From: Brevibacillus reuszeri
GTDB lineage: Bacteria > Bacillota > Bacilli > Brevibacillales > Brevibacillaceae
Length of the DNA: 64,000 nucleotides
Direction of reading: 5' to 3'
Assembly (NCBI RefSeq): GCF_002897295.1
Contig: NZ_BEXF01000001.1
Location: 596,748-660,747 of the forward strand
Position numbers and translations under genes: made by a program. The first letter of the stretch is position 1; each line of letters begins with the position of its first letter. Below the pieces are notes generated by a model. The model did not search any database and was not told the origin of the DNA. It saw only the letters and a program-made list of their open reading frames with translations. Of the stretch, positions 25,938 to 34,944 are shown in pieces.

Positions 25938-26143
25938 CGTGCTTTGCCCCCTTTACTTGGACCTATTATATCGCAATTAAATAGGCTTTCGAAAAAGATT
26001 AAGCTGTGCTCAATAGGATGTTGGCTTATCTGAGCTTCTATGAAAATGATGAAAGTATAATTATGGATTTTTGTGATACAATTGAAAATGAAATGAAACT
26101 TTTGGAAAATTGTTCACTTCTAGAGGAAAGGAAATGACTATCT

Positions 26144-26932
26144 ATGACACAGCTAAGTACACTGTCCCCAAAGCATTCTGGCGACAAAGGTATGGAATAT
26201 AACCTTTTTACATTGAAAGAGCATCCTGAAATGGCTAGTGATTTTGACGCAATGAATGAGGCGGGCTGGCCAACGTTTATGCTATATGATGAAGTGGCGA
26301 TCCAGTATTATTCTCAGGTGGTAGAGATCTTCCCACAATTCCAATTTTGTATCGCAGATGAAAACGGGACTGTAATGGCTTGCTGCAATTCTGTACCGTT
26401 TTATTGGGATGGTACAGCGGAGGGACTGCCAGCCGGTTGGGATCATGTATTTATGAAGAGCATAGAGGATTATCATCAGGGCCGAGTGCCAAACACGGTA
26501 TCAGCTCTTGCTATCGTGATTCATCCCTCTTATCGTGGGAAGGGAATCAGCGGAATTATGCTAGACGCATTAAAAGGTTTAGTGAAAAGTCACTCGATCG
26601 AACAGCTGGTTGCACCGGTAAGACCTTCTTCGAAATCGCAATACCCGTTGATTCCCATGGACAAATACGTGCATTGGGAAAATGACAAAGGAGATTCATT
26701 TGATCCATGGATACGGACTCACTTGCGAGCTGGGGCTAGAATAGTCAAGCTTGCTCCAGAATCTATGAAAATTAACGGAACGGTTGCAGACTGGGAAAGC
26801 TGGACAAATATGAAGTTTCCTGAGTCAGGGACTTATATTGTGCCAGGTGCACTGGTTCCCGTTACCATCGATGTGGAGAAGAATGAAGGGCGTTATGTTG
26901 AACCCAATGTTTGGATACAGCATTTCATTTAA
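26144..26932 (+). CDS. GNAT family acetyltransferase
   Basis: This 262-residue protein has a GNAT core (VSALAIVIHPSYRGKGISGI, where RGKGISG is the acetyl-CoA loop). A conserved extension (PLIPMDKYVHWENDKGDSFD, PWIRTHLRAGARIVK) is typical of a subfamily of longer GNAT proteins. It stands alone between a divergent gene and a terminator. An alternative start at the internal ATG of GMEYNLF cannot be excluded. Substrate unknown. Confidence 0.8.
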   Translation: MTQLSTLSPKHSGDKGMEYNLFTLKEHPEMASDFDAMNEAGWPTFMLYDEVAIQYYSQVVEIFPQFQFCIADENGTVMACCNSVPFYWDGTAEGLPAGWDHVFMKSIEDYHQGRVPNTVSALAIVIHPSYRGKGISGIMLDALKGLVKSHSIEQLVAPVRPSSKSQYPLIPMDKYVHWENDKGDSFDPWIRTHLRAGARIVKLAPESMKINGTVADWESWTNMKFPESGTYIVPGALVPVTIDVEKNEGRYVEPNVWIQHFI

Positions 26933-26947
26933 TTAGAAGATCAGTAG

Positions 26948-26992
26948 GGCGCTAGTCTGCAATCACTTGGATTGCTTGACTAGCGCCTATTA
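26948..26992 (+). terminator. Rho-independent terminator
   Basis: GGCGCTAGTC-tg-CAATC pairs with GATTG-ct-TGACTAGCGCC, followed by TATTATT. It ends the GNAT transcript. Confidence 0.7.
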
Positions 26993-27039
26993 TTATCGGT
27001 TTGAATACAGGATGCCTGTACCTTCGAGAAATAGAGCTC

Positions 27040-27071
27040 TTGACTTTACACTTAACTGGAGAGTGTACAAT
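27040..27071 (+). promoter_or_regulatory. MerR-type promoter with 20-bp spacer and dyad operator
   Basis: TTGACT (27040-27045) and TACAAT (27066-27071) are 20 bp apart, the overlong spacing typical of MerR-activated promoters. The perfect dyad TACACT-N9-AGTGTA (27047-27067) sits between them. The MerR gene downstream is the likely regulator. Confidence 0.85.
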
Positions 27072-27105
27072 CTAAACGACAAAATCAGAAGGGAAGGTAA
27101 AAACA

Positions 27106-27930
27106 ATGTTTAAAATCAGCGAATTCTCCAAGCTGAGCCGTATTCCACTGCAAACTCTACGTTACTACGATCAGATCGGACTCTTAAAGCCGGCCAAGAC
27201 CGACGAATCGAGCGGTTATCGGTACTACTCTGCGGAACAACTGCTCAAGATCAATCGAATTGTGATTTTTAAGGAATTGGGATTCACATTGCAGCAAATC
27301 TCGGAGCTATTTCAAGAAGATATATCAGCTGAACAGATTCGCGGTATGCTGAAGCTCAAAGAGAGTGAGATCGAGCGTCAGCTAAATACCGAACTCGCAA
27401 AGCTTTCCCGGATAAAAGAACGAATGCAGCTGGTGGAAAGTGAGGGGAAGATGGATAAAGAACAAGAAATCGTTGTGAAGCGCGTTGAAGTCATGCACAT
27501 GGTTACTTACGCTTCAACGGGCACGGTTGATGATATCCCAAAGCTTTTCGATATCTTCGATTGTCTGCTTGATAGCCGAATCCGATCTGCCTTATCCGGT
27601 CCGCGAACGGTGTTATGGAACGTATCCGGCAGCTCGGCCAATGAGTTTGAGCTTGAGGCCGGTTATGTCGTGAAATCAGAAGCCCTCAGGCTGCCAGAGC
27701 ATCTTCATTTTCGTACTCTGCCCTCGGTGACGATGGCCACGATGTTATTCCGTTCGGATTCGATATATTCAGAGACGGCATGCGTAAACCTTGCTGAATG
27801 GATTGAGCAGCAAGGTTTACGAATACGGGGCGACCATTCCAATAGAGAATTCTATGTTCCGCTACCTGGAAATCCGGGTGTTAATCTCATCGAAATCCAA
27901 ATTCCAATTGAAGATAATGAGGAAGAATGA
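27106..27930 (+). CDS. MerR family transcriptional regulator with C-terminal effector domain
   Basis: This 274-residue protein has an N-terminal MerR winged helix (ISEFSKLSRIPLQTLRYYDQ, then IGLLKP), a dimerisation coiled coil (~75-115) and a GyrI/BmrR-like effector-binding domain (~125-270). Such regulators activate multidrug transporter genes on binding cationic drugs. It overlaps an MFS transporter gene by 4 nt and has a MerR-type promoter upstream. AAGGGAAGG precedes ATG 27106. Confidence 0.92.
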   Translation: MFKISEFSKLSRIPLQTLRYYDQIGLLKPAKTDESSGYRYYSAEQLLKINRIVIFKELGFTLQQISELFQEDISAEQIRGMLKLKESEIERQLNTELAKLSRIKERMQLVESEGKMDKEQEIVVKRVEVMHMVTYASTGTVDDIPKLFDIFDCLLDSRIRSALSGPRTVLWNVSGSSANEFELEAGYVVKSEALRLPEHLHFRTLPSVTMATMLFRSDSIYSETACVNLAEWIEQQGLRIRGDHSNREFYVPLPGNPGVNLIEIQIPIEDNEEE

Positions 27931-29132
27931 TGAACAATAAATGGGTCGTGTATTCGCTTGCACTGGCAGTGTTTTTAATTGGGACGATTGAATATATCAT
28001 AAGCGGAATTCTTCCTATCGCAGCAGCAGATCTTGGGATTACGACATCTACTGCCGGGACGCTCGTCACGGCGTTTGCACTTGCCGCAGCGATTGGCTCC
28101 CCCATTGTGGTCGCCACAACCATCCAGGTGGACCGAAGAAAAATACTGTTTATCATGCTCGGTATTTTTATTTTAAGCAGCATCCTGGTCTATTTTAGTC
28201 CCACGTTTGAGATGATGCTTATGGCTCGAATTATCCAGGGGCTCAGCGGAGGGGCAGCCACGGTCATTGCAATGGCCGTCGCAACGCGTTTGGTCGAAGA
28301 ACGGAGTCGAGGTCGTGCGATCGGCACTATTTTAATGGGATTAAGCAGTTCACTTGTTCTAGGCGTACCAGTCGGCACATTATTAAGCGAAGCGCTAGGG
28401 TGGAGAACCTTATTTGTTATCGTTGGATTGCTGACGGTAATCCCGCTGCTTGTGGTCTACTTCAGAGTCCCTTCTATTACTGAGCAGAGAGCTATTACGC
28501 TCGGAATGCAGCTGTCGATATTGAAAGATAAAAAGATTATGCTGGCGGTTGGCATTACGCTTTTCTATATAGGAGGATACTCTGCACTGTTTACGTATAT
28601 TTCGCCATTCTTGCAATCAAATGCCGAACTGTCTGCGGCGGCGCTTTCCGGCATTCTGCTGCTTTCAGGAATTTGCAGTTTTGCCGGCTCCAAAATCGGG
28701 GGAGTCGCAGCGGATACGAAAGGGCCCAAGTTCACAATCTATGCCGGACTGTCCCTCCAAGCTGGAACCCTGTTGCTGCTGACCTGGTTAGGCGGCTTGA
28801 TCTACGCTGTTATTCCGTTAATCATGATATGGATGGCGGCCACATGGATAACCTCCCCGGCACAGCAGTTATATTTGGTTACCTTGGTGCCCCAGTCACC
28901 GGATATTGCTTTAAGCGTGAATACTTCGTTTATCCAATTTGGCTTCGCCATTGGCTCGGGAATAGGGGGATTGATGATCAGCAGCTCATCAATAGACAAT
29001 CTCGGCTGGGCAGGATTTTCCTTGGTTGTGCTGGCGCTACTACTAGCAGCGTGGTTGTTCGCTTACGATAAAAAAACTGGACACACAGCGAGTAACAAAG
29101 ACAGCGAAAACCGAAAATTCTGTACCGATTAA
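27927..29132 (+). CDS. MFS efflux transporter (DHA1, AraJ/YdhP-like)
   Basis: This 401-residue protein has twelve predicted helices. DHA1 motifs are visible: IEYIISGILPIAAADLGI in helix 1, TTIQVDRRKIL in loop 2-3, ARIIQGLSGGAATVIAM and the motif C region GTILMGLSSSLVLGVPVGTL. It is translationally coupled to the MerR regulator, suggesting drug-inducible efflux. The start is ATG 27927 or 27930. Confidence 0.9.
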   Translation: MMNNKWVVYSLALAVFLIGTIEYIISGILPIAAADLGITTSTAGTLVTAFALAAAIGSPIVVATTIQVDRRKILFIMLGIFILSSILVYFSPTFEMMLMARIIQGLSGGAATVIAMAVATRLVEERSRGRAIGTILMGLSSSLVLGVPVGTLLSEALGWRTLFVIVGLLTVIPLLVVYFRVPSITEQRAITLGMQLSILKDKKIMLAVGITLFYIGGYSALFTYISPFLQSNAELSAAALSGILLLSGICSFAGSKIGGVAADTKGPKFTIYAGLSLQAGTLLLLTWLGGLIYAVIPLIMIWMAATWITSPAQQLYLVTLVPQSPDIALSVNTSFIQFGFAIGSGIGGLMISSSSIDNLGWAGFSLVVLALLLAAWLFAYDKKTGHTASNKDSENRKFCTD

Positions 29133-29183
29133 TAATTCTCCAATAACTCTCTCGGTAAGCGTCCAATACCCCTTTTCAGGAAT

Positions 29184-29224
29184 GCGGCAGTCTAGAGCTT
29201 TATTTACTCTTTCTAGACTGCTGC
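29184..29224 (+). terminator. Hairpin terminator after the MFS gene
   Basis: CGGCAGTCTAGA pairs with TCTAGACTGCTG around a T-rich loop. The following bases are not a clear T tract. Confidence 0.55.
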
Positions 29225-29352
29225 AATAGCCTCAAGAATTGCGTGGAACTTACACCCTAAACCTAAATCACCTGAATTTGTAACGTGAGCCCTATAGAAG
29301 CATCATGCAATAATGATTTGGATGTAAGATAGTTAATGAGGAGGTGAGAGAG

Positions 29353-29760
29353 ATGGACAAGTTTATCTATAAAAAGTCTGCAGGTGTTACTGCGCTATCA
29401 GCGAGTATGACTGATTTTACGTATAAAAAGCACTCTCATAAAGAGTATGCATTAGGTGTTACGCTTCGTGGTATTCAAGAGTATAACCTGGATGGTAGTT
29501 TACAGCTATCTTATCAAAATGGGGTTATGCTTTTTAATCCAGAGCAGACTCATGACGGAATGGCGCATGATGAGACAGGTCTTGATTATGTTATGGTATA
29601 TATTGATCCACAATTGTTTTTAGAGATTAGTGAGCAAAAAGAATGTGGTTTTAGTGATTTAACCCATTTGAATAAACACTTTAAAAGAGTATATGGAACA
29701 ACGGCATTTGAATATATGTTACATGTAAATGCGGGTTTTAAGACCAGTGTTTACCTATGA
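29353..29760 (+). pseudogene. AraC family regulator with internal deletion
   Basis: The frame encodes 135 residues. Residues ~1-97 match the N-terminal cupin sensor of AraC regulators (KKHSHKEYALGVTLRGIQEY, then MLFNPEQTHDG). The sequence then jumps within a few residues to the end of the second AraC helix-turn-helix (CGFSDLTHLNKHFKRVYGTT, then AFEYML). The C-terminal part of the sensor and the whole first helix-turn-helix, roughly 130-150 residues of a ~280-residue protein, are missing. The frame is intact across the junction. AGGAGGTGAG precedes ATG 29353. DNA binding is probably lost. Confidence 0.8.
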
Positions 29761-29826
29761 TACTATTATTTGTGAAGGACATCTATTGCAGCAGCTTTTT
29801 ATGTGATGTATGTGAGGAGGTTTTTT

Positions 29827-29982
29827 ATGTTCCGTAATAAAAAATATTGGCGTTTACTCCCTCCTTTTTTGGTAATTGCAATAATATTGGCAATTTGGTT
29901 ACCACCTAAGCTAAAACCGATTGCAGTTCTTGTCATATTAGTTTTTTGGGCAGTATATTACCTGCCGAAAAGGCGGGGATAA
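29827..29982 (+). CDS. Small two-helix membrane protein (51 residues)
   Basis: ATG 29827 with GAGGAGG just upstream opens a 51-codon frame ending TAA 29980-29982. The product has a basic N-terminus (MFRNKKYWR) and two hydrophobic segments (LPPFLVIAIILAIWLP and IAVLVILVFWAVYYLP), with a basic end (KRRG). No family is recognised. The strong ribosome site and clear topology argue that it is real. It lies in an AT-rich patch with the broken AraC gene. Confidence 0.65.
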   Translation: MFRNKKYWRLLPPFLVIAIILAIWLPPKLKPIAVLVILVFWAVYYLPKRRG

Positions 29983-30075
29983 TAGAAACATCTAGTGCAT
30001 GTGTTTCAATGAGATAAGAAGGAAGATATTGATCGCCATTTAGTAAAGAACGTTAAGCTAGCCATTCGGTCGCAT

Positions 30076-30120
30076 AGAAAAAGTCGTTTTCCCTGCATGC
30101 GGAAAACGACTTTTTCTTCT
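30076..30120. terminator. Bidirectional terminator
   Basis: AGAAAAAGTCGTTTTCC (30076-30092) is perfectly complementary to 30101-30117 with an 8-nt loop. T-rich flanks on both strands fit termination of the small membrane gene and of the leftward oxidoreductase gene. Confidence 0.9.
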
Positions 30121-30144
30121 GTCTTATGACAAGTGTAAAGCTAT

Positions 30145-31338
30145 TTATCTAGCCACTTGCACCGATTCATCCTCCGTATCGAGCAGCGTAATTTCCTCAT
30201 GCATGAAAATTCCTCGTTTTTCCAGTTCCGCAAACACCTCTGCCGGTTCGAATGCTTCCTCAGGAATGAGCACTCCCGTCTTTTTCACCATGCCTTTGGC
30301 GATCATCTCTGTCGCGACAGCCATCGGAATCCCTACATTTCGTGTGTACGCCCGCAGCTTTTCCCAGCCTTCCACCGATCCATCAGACGCTGGGTGAGTA
30401 TGATAGAGGACATGCTGTACGCGTCGGCCGTCCTTGGTACCGATCACCTCGACATGCAAGGAATAGCCATACAGCTCCGTTTCCTGTCCCTCAGTTGAAT
30501 GGAATAAGTATTCACTGATGCAATCTAGCACACCAATCTCTTTGTCATTCACAGTAATTTTGTTATTTCGCATGAAGCCCCAATCGTAGAGGGCACGTAC
30601 GAGCTGCATGTTTTTGGCTGGCCACGTTCCGCGCACCTCAATCAGCCCAACGCCTTTGTCAGCGAGCGCTGTCGCCAACGTTTTCGTTTCTGCGTGCGGA
30701 ATAATGTATTGGATTGTTTTTCCGTATGGTTCTGGCAATTGGATTTCACGCGGTCTGGCAAAAGGAGGAACCTGAACGAACTCACCGTTTTCATAAACGA
30801 CACGACCAGGCAGGAGGGGATCATATTCATACGTAGTTGTTTCCGTAATGGAACGGGAAAAAGCGATCGGACGAAAAGCGCCGTGGCTGACGCGAACGGA
30901 CTCGACTGTATCCAGTTGATTGGCGGCATGCATAGCCATCATTTGTGTTACTCCAGGAGTCATACCAAAGCCGGGGACGCAGGTCTTGCCGTTTTTCTTG
31001 AAAATCTCGTCAGATGCTTCTTCAGCACCAAAGCCGTTTAAGTTGATTCCGTGGCAGCCTGCTTCCGCGATGCAAGCCGTAGAAAGTCCGTTTAACGTAA
31101 TAGTCGTTCCATCCATGACAATATCATAGCCACGCATTTTGTTTACCGTATCCTCGTGGTCACGCACGTTTATCTGGACGAAATCAACACGCGGATCGTT
31201 CAGCGCTTCGACGATTTTTCTGCCTTCCTCCTCATTAAAATCAGCTACCGTAATCTTTTCAAAGCTGGAGTACTGCACCAAATCAAGAATAGACTCCCGG
31301 CAAATTCTACCTGCACCGCCCAAGCAAAGAACTTTCAT
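30145..31338 (-). CDS. Saccharopine dehydrogenase family NAD(P)-binding protein
   Basis: This 397-residue protein has an N-terminal Rossmann fold (KVLCLGGAGRICRESILDLV, then ADFNEEEG) and the saccharopine dehydrogenase-like central part (GINLNGFGAEEASDEIFKK, CVPGFGMTPGVTQMMAMHAA). The family includes saccharopine reductases, carboxynorspermidine synthases and lysine/ornithine-pathway enzymes. No partner gene identifies the substrate. AGGAGGAATACGT precedes ATG 31338. Confidence 0.85.
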   Translation of the reverse strand: MKVLCLGGAGRICRESILDLVQYSSFEKITVADFNEEEGRKIVEALNDPRVDFVQINVRDHEDTVNKMRGYDIVMDGTTITLNGLSTACIAEAGCHGINLNGFGAEEASDEIFKKNGKTCVPGFGMTPGVTQMMAMHAANQLDTVESVRVSHGAFRPIAFSRSITETTTYEYDPLLPGRVVYENGEFVQVPPFARPREIQLPEPYGKTIQYIIPHAETKTLATALADKGVGLIEVRGTWPAKNMQLVRALYDWGFMRNNKITVNDKEIGVLDCISEYLFHSTEGQETELYGYSLHVEVIGTKDGRRVQHVLYHTHPASDGSVEGWEKLRAYTRNVGIPMAVATEMIAKGMVKKTGVLIPEEAFEPAEVFAELEKRGIFMHEEITLLDTEDESVQVAR

Positions 31339-31560
31339 ACGTATTCCTCCTGAGAATAGAGTTTTATTTTCTGAATATTTGCTCTGTACGATTTTGAGTA
31401 TAACATAGCGCTTGTGTTTTGTGTTGTTTTTGTTTGATGTTTTTTGTGTGTTTTATTTGTTTATCATTTCTTTTGTTTTATTAACAAAGAAACACACAAA
31501 AATAACAACAAAATAAACTCATAACAAATTAAAACAATATAAACAATACGAAAGGTGGTA
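31339..31560. repeat. AT-rich strand-asymmetric inverted repeat upstream of oxidoreductase gene
   Basis: From ~31415 to 31480 the top strand is almost entirely T and G. From ~31481 to 31560 it is almost entirely A and C, so the region is a loose ~145-bp inverted repeat. It holds a perfect 13-bp pair TTTTTGTGTGTTT (31441-31453) / AAACACACAAAAA (31490-31502) and an inner TTTGTT/AACAAA dyad. It lies between the divergent oxidoreductase and MgtC-like genes and probably contains their control sites. Confidence 0.65.
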
Positions 31561-31597
31561 TAATAGATATAAAATTATGAATATTTTAATTTTTAAA

Positions 31598-31740
31598 GGG
31601 GTGGTCGGAAATAAAGCGCCTATCAAACATTCAACGTAGTGAAAGTGTCCTTGTTTCGGCCTTTGGAGGGTAGTAGCTTCACCCGTACAACAGGTCTATT
31701 TTACGCATTCGCACATATCATTTCTCTATCGCTAAAAGAG
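31598..31740 (+). promoter_or_regulatory. Candidate structured leader of the MgtC-like gene
   Basis: GGTCGGAAATAAAG (~31603-31616) can pair with CTTGTTTCGGCC (~31652-31663), allowing one bulge and a G-U pair. The ~140-nt stretch has no open frame. I do not recognise a known magnesium or manganese riboswitch in it. Confidence 0.3.
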
Positions 31741-31750
31741 GGTGAATCAC

Positions 31751-32272
31751 ATGGAATCTCTGCAGTTACTTTATGAACAGCATGTCATCATGAATCTGGA
31801 GATGTATTTGCGCGTGGTCATTAGCGCAGTATTAGGGATGTTCATTGGCTGGGACCGCTCACACAGAAACAAGCCAGCCGGGTTAAAGACATATATGTAT
31901 GTCTCAGTGGCTTGCACGTTGATTACGCTTGTTTCGATATACAGCACAAAGCTGTACAGCTCCCCGAATAGCGGGACGATGATGGACCCGATGCGTTTGG
32001 CTGCACAGATTGTTACAGGCCTGGGCTTTTTGGGAGCAGGGGTCATTCTGAAGGATGGCTTGCAGGTAAAAGGGCTGACGTCTGCTGCTATGATCTTTTT
32101 CGCTGGGGGCATCGGGATTGGGATCGGGGCGGGATTTTATGGTATCGTCATTTTCTCTGTGATCGTGGCATTTGCGCTGGCCCGCGTCAGTCAGCGCTTC
32201 GAGGATGTCCAGCAGAGGCGGTCAGACAGTAGTGAAAAAACGAGTGCGGTCAAAAAACAAGAGGTTGGATAG
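31751..32272 (+). CDS. MgtC/SapB family membrane protein
   Basis: This 173-residue protein shows the MgtC signature: YLRVVISAVLGMFIGWDRSH, MRLAAQIVTGLGFLGAGVIL, VKGLTSAAMIFFAGGIGIGI. It has four to five helices and a charged C-terminal tail. MgtC relatives affect magnesium homeostasis and the F-type ATPase. The start is ATG 31751 after AGAGGGTG. GTG 31742 would fall inside that site. Confidence 0.92.
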   Translation: MESLQLLYEQHVIMNLEMYLRVVISAVLGMFIGWDRSHRNKPAGLKTYMYVSVACTLITLVSIYSTKLYSSPNSGTMMDPMRLAAQIVTGLGFLGAGVILKDGLQVKGLTSAAMIFFAGGIGIGIGAGFYGIVIFSVIVAFALARVSQRFEDVQQRRSDSSEKTSAVKKQEVG

Positions 32273-32278
32273 CAGGGA

Positions 32279-32317
32279 AAAAGCGGTGTGAGCATAGGCT
32301 CAGCGCCGCTTTTTTTG
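32279..32317. terminator. Terminator between convergent MgtC-like and response regulator genes
   Basis: AAGCGG and TGAGC pair with GCTCA and CCGCTT around a short loop, followed by a T7 tract. The leftward gene ends inside it. Confidence 0.8.
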
Positions 32318-33064
32318 TTCGATTGGCTGTGCTGGAGAGCAAAGCCGTTGTCTGTACTCTTTAGGTGTAACGCCATAGCTTTGCAAAAAGACCTTGGCAA
32401 AATACTTCGGGTCGGTATACCCGATTTGGTAGCCGACCTCATATTGTTTTAGCTCCGTGTTTTTCAACAATTCACAAGCTCGTTCCATGCGCAGCCGCGT
32501 CAAATGATTGACGAACGTATCACCGATTACCGACTTGAAAATCTGTCCAAAGTAATGGGAGGTCAAGTGAACCTGGTCAGCTACGTCTTTCAAGGAGATT
32601 GGTCTGCCCAGATTGGCAGAAATATAAGATATGGCGCGCTCGACGATTGTCTCATGGTAGGTTTTGGGCATTTCTTCTACAGGCTCCTGAGGCTGCGGGA
32701 CAAGCTGGTCTACCGTGGCGAATAGCTCGTCAGTATCAATCGGCTTTAGAATGTAGCCTTTTGCCTGATAGGAGAGAGCTGTCTTGGCATAGGCAAACTC
32801 CTCGTAGCCACTGATGATGATGACATCGATTTGCGAGGAGCGTTGATGGATTTGACGCAGCAGCTCCAGTCCGTCCATATCAGGCATGCGAATGTCGGTG
32901 ATGACTAAATCCACCTCCGTTTTGTCCAGCCACGCAAGTGCTTCTCTTCCGTTCGAAGCGGTTCCAATCACTTCGATATTTCTGTCGGACCATTCCTCCA
33001 AGGAGCTGAGACTATCGGTAATCAACCACTCATCATCCACAATCAGCAGCTTTCTCTTCTGCAT
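32300..33064 (-). CDS. Response regulator, AraC-type output (YesN family)
   Basis: This 254-residue protein has a receiver domain (phosphoacceptor Asp57 in VDLVITDIRMPDMDG) and a C-terminal AraC double helix-turn-helix (ISLKDVADQVHLTSHYFGQI, VGYQIGYTDPKYFAKVFLQS). It overlaps the sensor kinase gene by 32 nt. YesN-type regulators usually switch on a neighbouring carbohydrate importer, here most likely the operon starting at 34.9 kb. Confidence 0.92.
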   Translation of the reverse strand: MQKRKLLIVDDEWLITDSLSSLEEWSDRNIEVIGTASNGREALAWLDKTEVDLVITDIRMPDMDGLELLRQIHQRSSQIDVIIISGYEEFAYAKTALSYQAKGYILKPIDTDELFATVDQLVPQPQEPVEEMPKTYHETIVERAISYISANLGRPISLKDVADQVHLTSHYFGQIFKSVIGDTFVNHLTRLRMERACELLKNTELKQYEVGYQIGYTDPKYFAKVFLQSYGVTPKEYRQRLCSPAQPIEQKKRR

Positions 33065-34817
33065 TTTGTTCCCTCCTTGGAAGTTTAAAGGTGACGGTCA
33101 TACCCTGACCAGGCTCACTTGACAGCTGAATGCCATAGGCGGTGCCAAAATGATAGCGAAGCCGTGACTGTACATTGCACATCCCGACTTTTTTGCCGTA
33201 CTTGGTCAGCTGTTCGGCTTGATGCTCCACGTGCTCGCGCAGCTCTTGCAGGGCTTGTGGCTCCATTCCCGTGCCGTTGTCACTTACCTGCAAATAGACA
33301 TCCTCTCCCGCAAGCCATCCAGTTATCGCGATATTCCCTTCTGCGCTGCGAGATTCCAGCCCGTGCAAGATCGCATTTTCTACAATCGGCTGCAAGATCC
33401 ATTTCACTGTATAGAGCCGCCGGATTTCTTCGTCGATTTCAATCGAGTAGGTGAGTGATCGGGGGAAGCGATGTTTGTGAAGCTCGATATAATGTCCGAC
33501 ATAATCCAGCTCCTGGTTAATCGGGATCATTTCGTCAAACGTACTGATCGATAGACGCATCAACCTTCCGAGATGAACGATCATTTTGCTGATTTGCGAT
33601 TCTTTATGCTTGCGGGCAAGGCTGTTGATAGATTCAAGTGTGTTGAACAGAAAATGGGGATTGATTTGGGATTGCAGGGCGGCCATCTCGGCTCGCCGCT
33701 TTTGATTTTGCTCCTCATAAATCTGCCGCAGGAGCTCCTCGATTTTATGCACCATCTGATTAAAGCCTCTGCTCAGCTCACCGATTTCATCCTTGCTCGT
33801 AATCGCAATTTGCTGAAAGTCACCACGTCCTGCTTTTTTCATCAATCGCTGCAAGGAACGGACAGGAGTGGAGATGCGATGCGAGATGAACAATGAGGCT
33901 AGCAAACAAAACACAATGCTTGGAACGACTATCCAGTAAATAGAGTCGTGTATGTATTGGATCGGCTGGTAGAGCTTTTTTTCCTCGAAATAGCCAGTCA
34001 GTGTCCAGCCTGTTTCCTGATTAAACAAAGTGACGAGCTGGTAGCTTTCGTCATTTGGCGTTACGATGCGGTCAGAGTGTGTGACGGTCGGAATTTCAGC
34101 CTGAGTGAAAGGAGTCTGCGTATCCGGATACAACACTTGTCCTTTGTCGTTCGTAATTAATAGTCCTGCTTCGAGATTGGAAGAAGAATCCTTTTTAAAA
34201 TAATTGCTCGGAAACAAATCGGCCAAAATACTTTGCTTGAAATCGATCATGAGCACGCCTTTTGCCTTGGCATCTATGCTCGAAATTCTTTTTACATAAG
34301 AAAAAACGAAGGAGTCTGCGTCCAGGTAGCTGTAGGGGCGCTGGTGCAGGGAAGTCAGGAGCGGCTTTTCAGAGAGCTTGTTTAGCTTTGGCATCCAATC
34401 CGCTGTATAAAACTGGAGATTCTCTCGATTGATGCCATAACCGTAGTGATAGACATAGCTGCGATCACTGATCAGTGTCATCCCGACGTTTTCGGGTCGG
34501 ATCAGCTGGATGCTGTCAAAGGATTGATCCAGAGGGAGAAAAGAGCGGAGGAACTCATTGTCATCCTTGCTTTTTAAAAATTGGGATACGGCTGAGCTGC
34601 GAGAAACGATTTCGCCCATGCGATTCAAATCATTGAAAAAAATGCCGAGCACCTTTGCGTTCTGTTCCAGGATGGATGAGGTATCCTGACTCAGCTGCTT
34701 GTTCAAAAGAGAGGAGACATTATAGTTGGTGAGGATTCCTGCCATAGAGAGCGGAAGAATGGACAACAGCAAGAAGGAAAGGAACAGCTTGAAAAAAATG
34801 GAGTGCACAAAACCCAC
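33033..34817 (-). CDS. Sensor histidine kinase (YesM family)
   Basis: This 594-residue membrane kinase has helix 1 (~10-30), a large extracellular sensor region, helix 2 (~280-300), HAMP (HRISTPVRSLQRLMKKAG), a His_kinase domain with the phosphoacceptor in QSQINPHFLFNTLESIN, and an HATPase domain (WILQPIVENAILHGLE, VSDNGTGM). The start is GTG 34817 with AAAGGAGGTG 8 nt upstream. A GTG at 34826 lies inside that ribosome site. It probably senses the sugar or its bound binding protein outside the cell. Confidence 0.92.
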   Translation of the reverse strand: MGFVHSIFFKLFLSFLLLSILPLSMAGILTNYNVSSLLNKQLSQDTSSILEQNAKVLGIFFNDLNRMGEIVSRSSAVSQFLKSKDDNEFLRSFLPLDQSFDSIQLIRPENVGMTLISDRSYVYHYGYGINRENLQFYTADWMPKLNKLSEKPLLTSLHQRPYSYLDADSFVFSYVKRISSIDAKAKGVLMIDFKQSILADLFPSNYFKKDSSSNLEAGLLITNDKGQVLYPDTQTPFTQAEIPTVTHSDRIVTPNDESYQLVTLFNQETGWTLTGYFEEKKLYQPIQYIHDSIYWIVVPSIVFCLLASLFISHRISTPVRSLQRLMKKAGRGDFQQIAITSKDEIGELSRGFNQMVHKIEELLRQIYEEQNQKRRAEMAALQSQINPHFLFNTLESINSLARKHKESQISKMIVHLGRLMRLSISTFDEMIPINQELDYVGHYIELHKHRFPRSLTYSIEIDEEIRRLYTVKWILQPIVENAILHGLESRSAEGNIAITGWLAGEDVYLQVSDNGTGMEPQALQELREHVEHQAEQLTKYGKKVGMCNVQSRLRYHFGTAYGIQLSSEPGQGMTVTFKLPRREQNAEEKAADCG

Positions 34818-34944
34818 AGATGACACCTCCTTTGATCCACTTTTTTTTCACCTTTTCCTACGTTTTGTCTCATTGTCTAAATACTATAAATCATCTAAAT
34901 TTTAAGTCAACAGGAACGTACAAACTTCGTAAGGGGGTATAGGG

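Noticed and set aside
31415..31560. CRISPR or tandem repeat array
   Set aside because: The repeats are loose, T/G- or A/C-rich words without constant unit length or spacers.
31598..31740. Known Mg (M-box) or Mn (yybP-ykoY) riboswitch before the MgtC-like gene
   Set aside because: The conserved core sequences of neither class are visible, although a GGAGGGTAGTAGC stretch looked suggestive at first.
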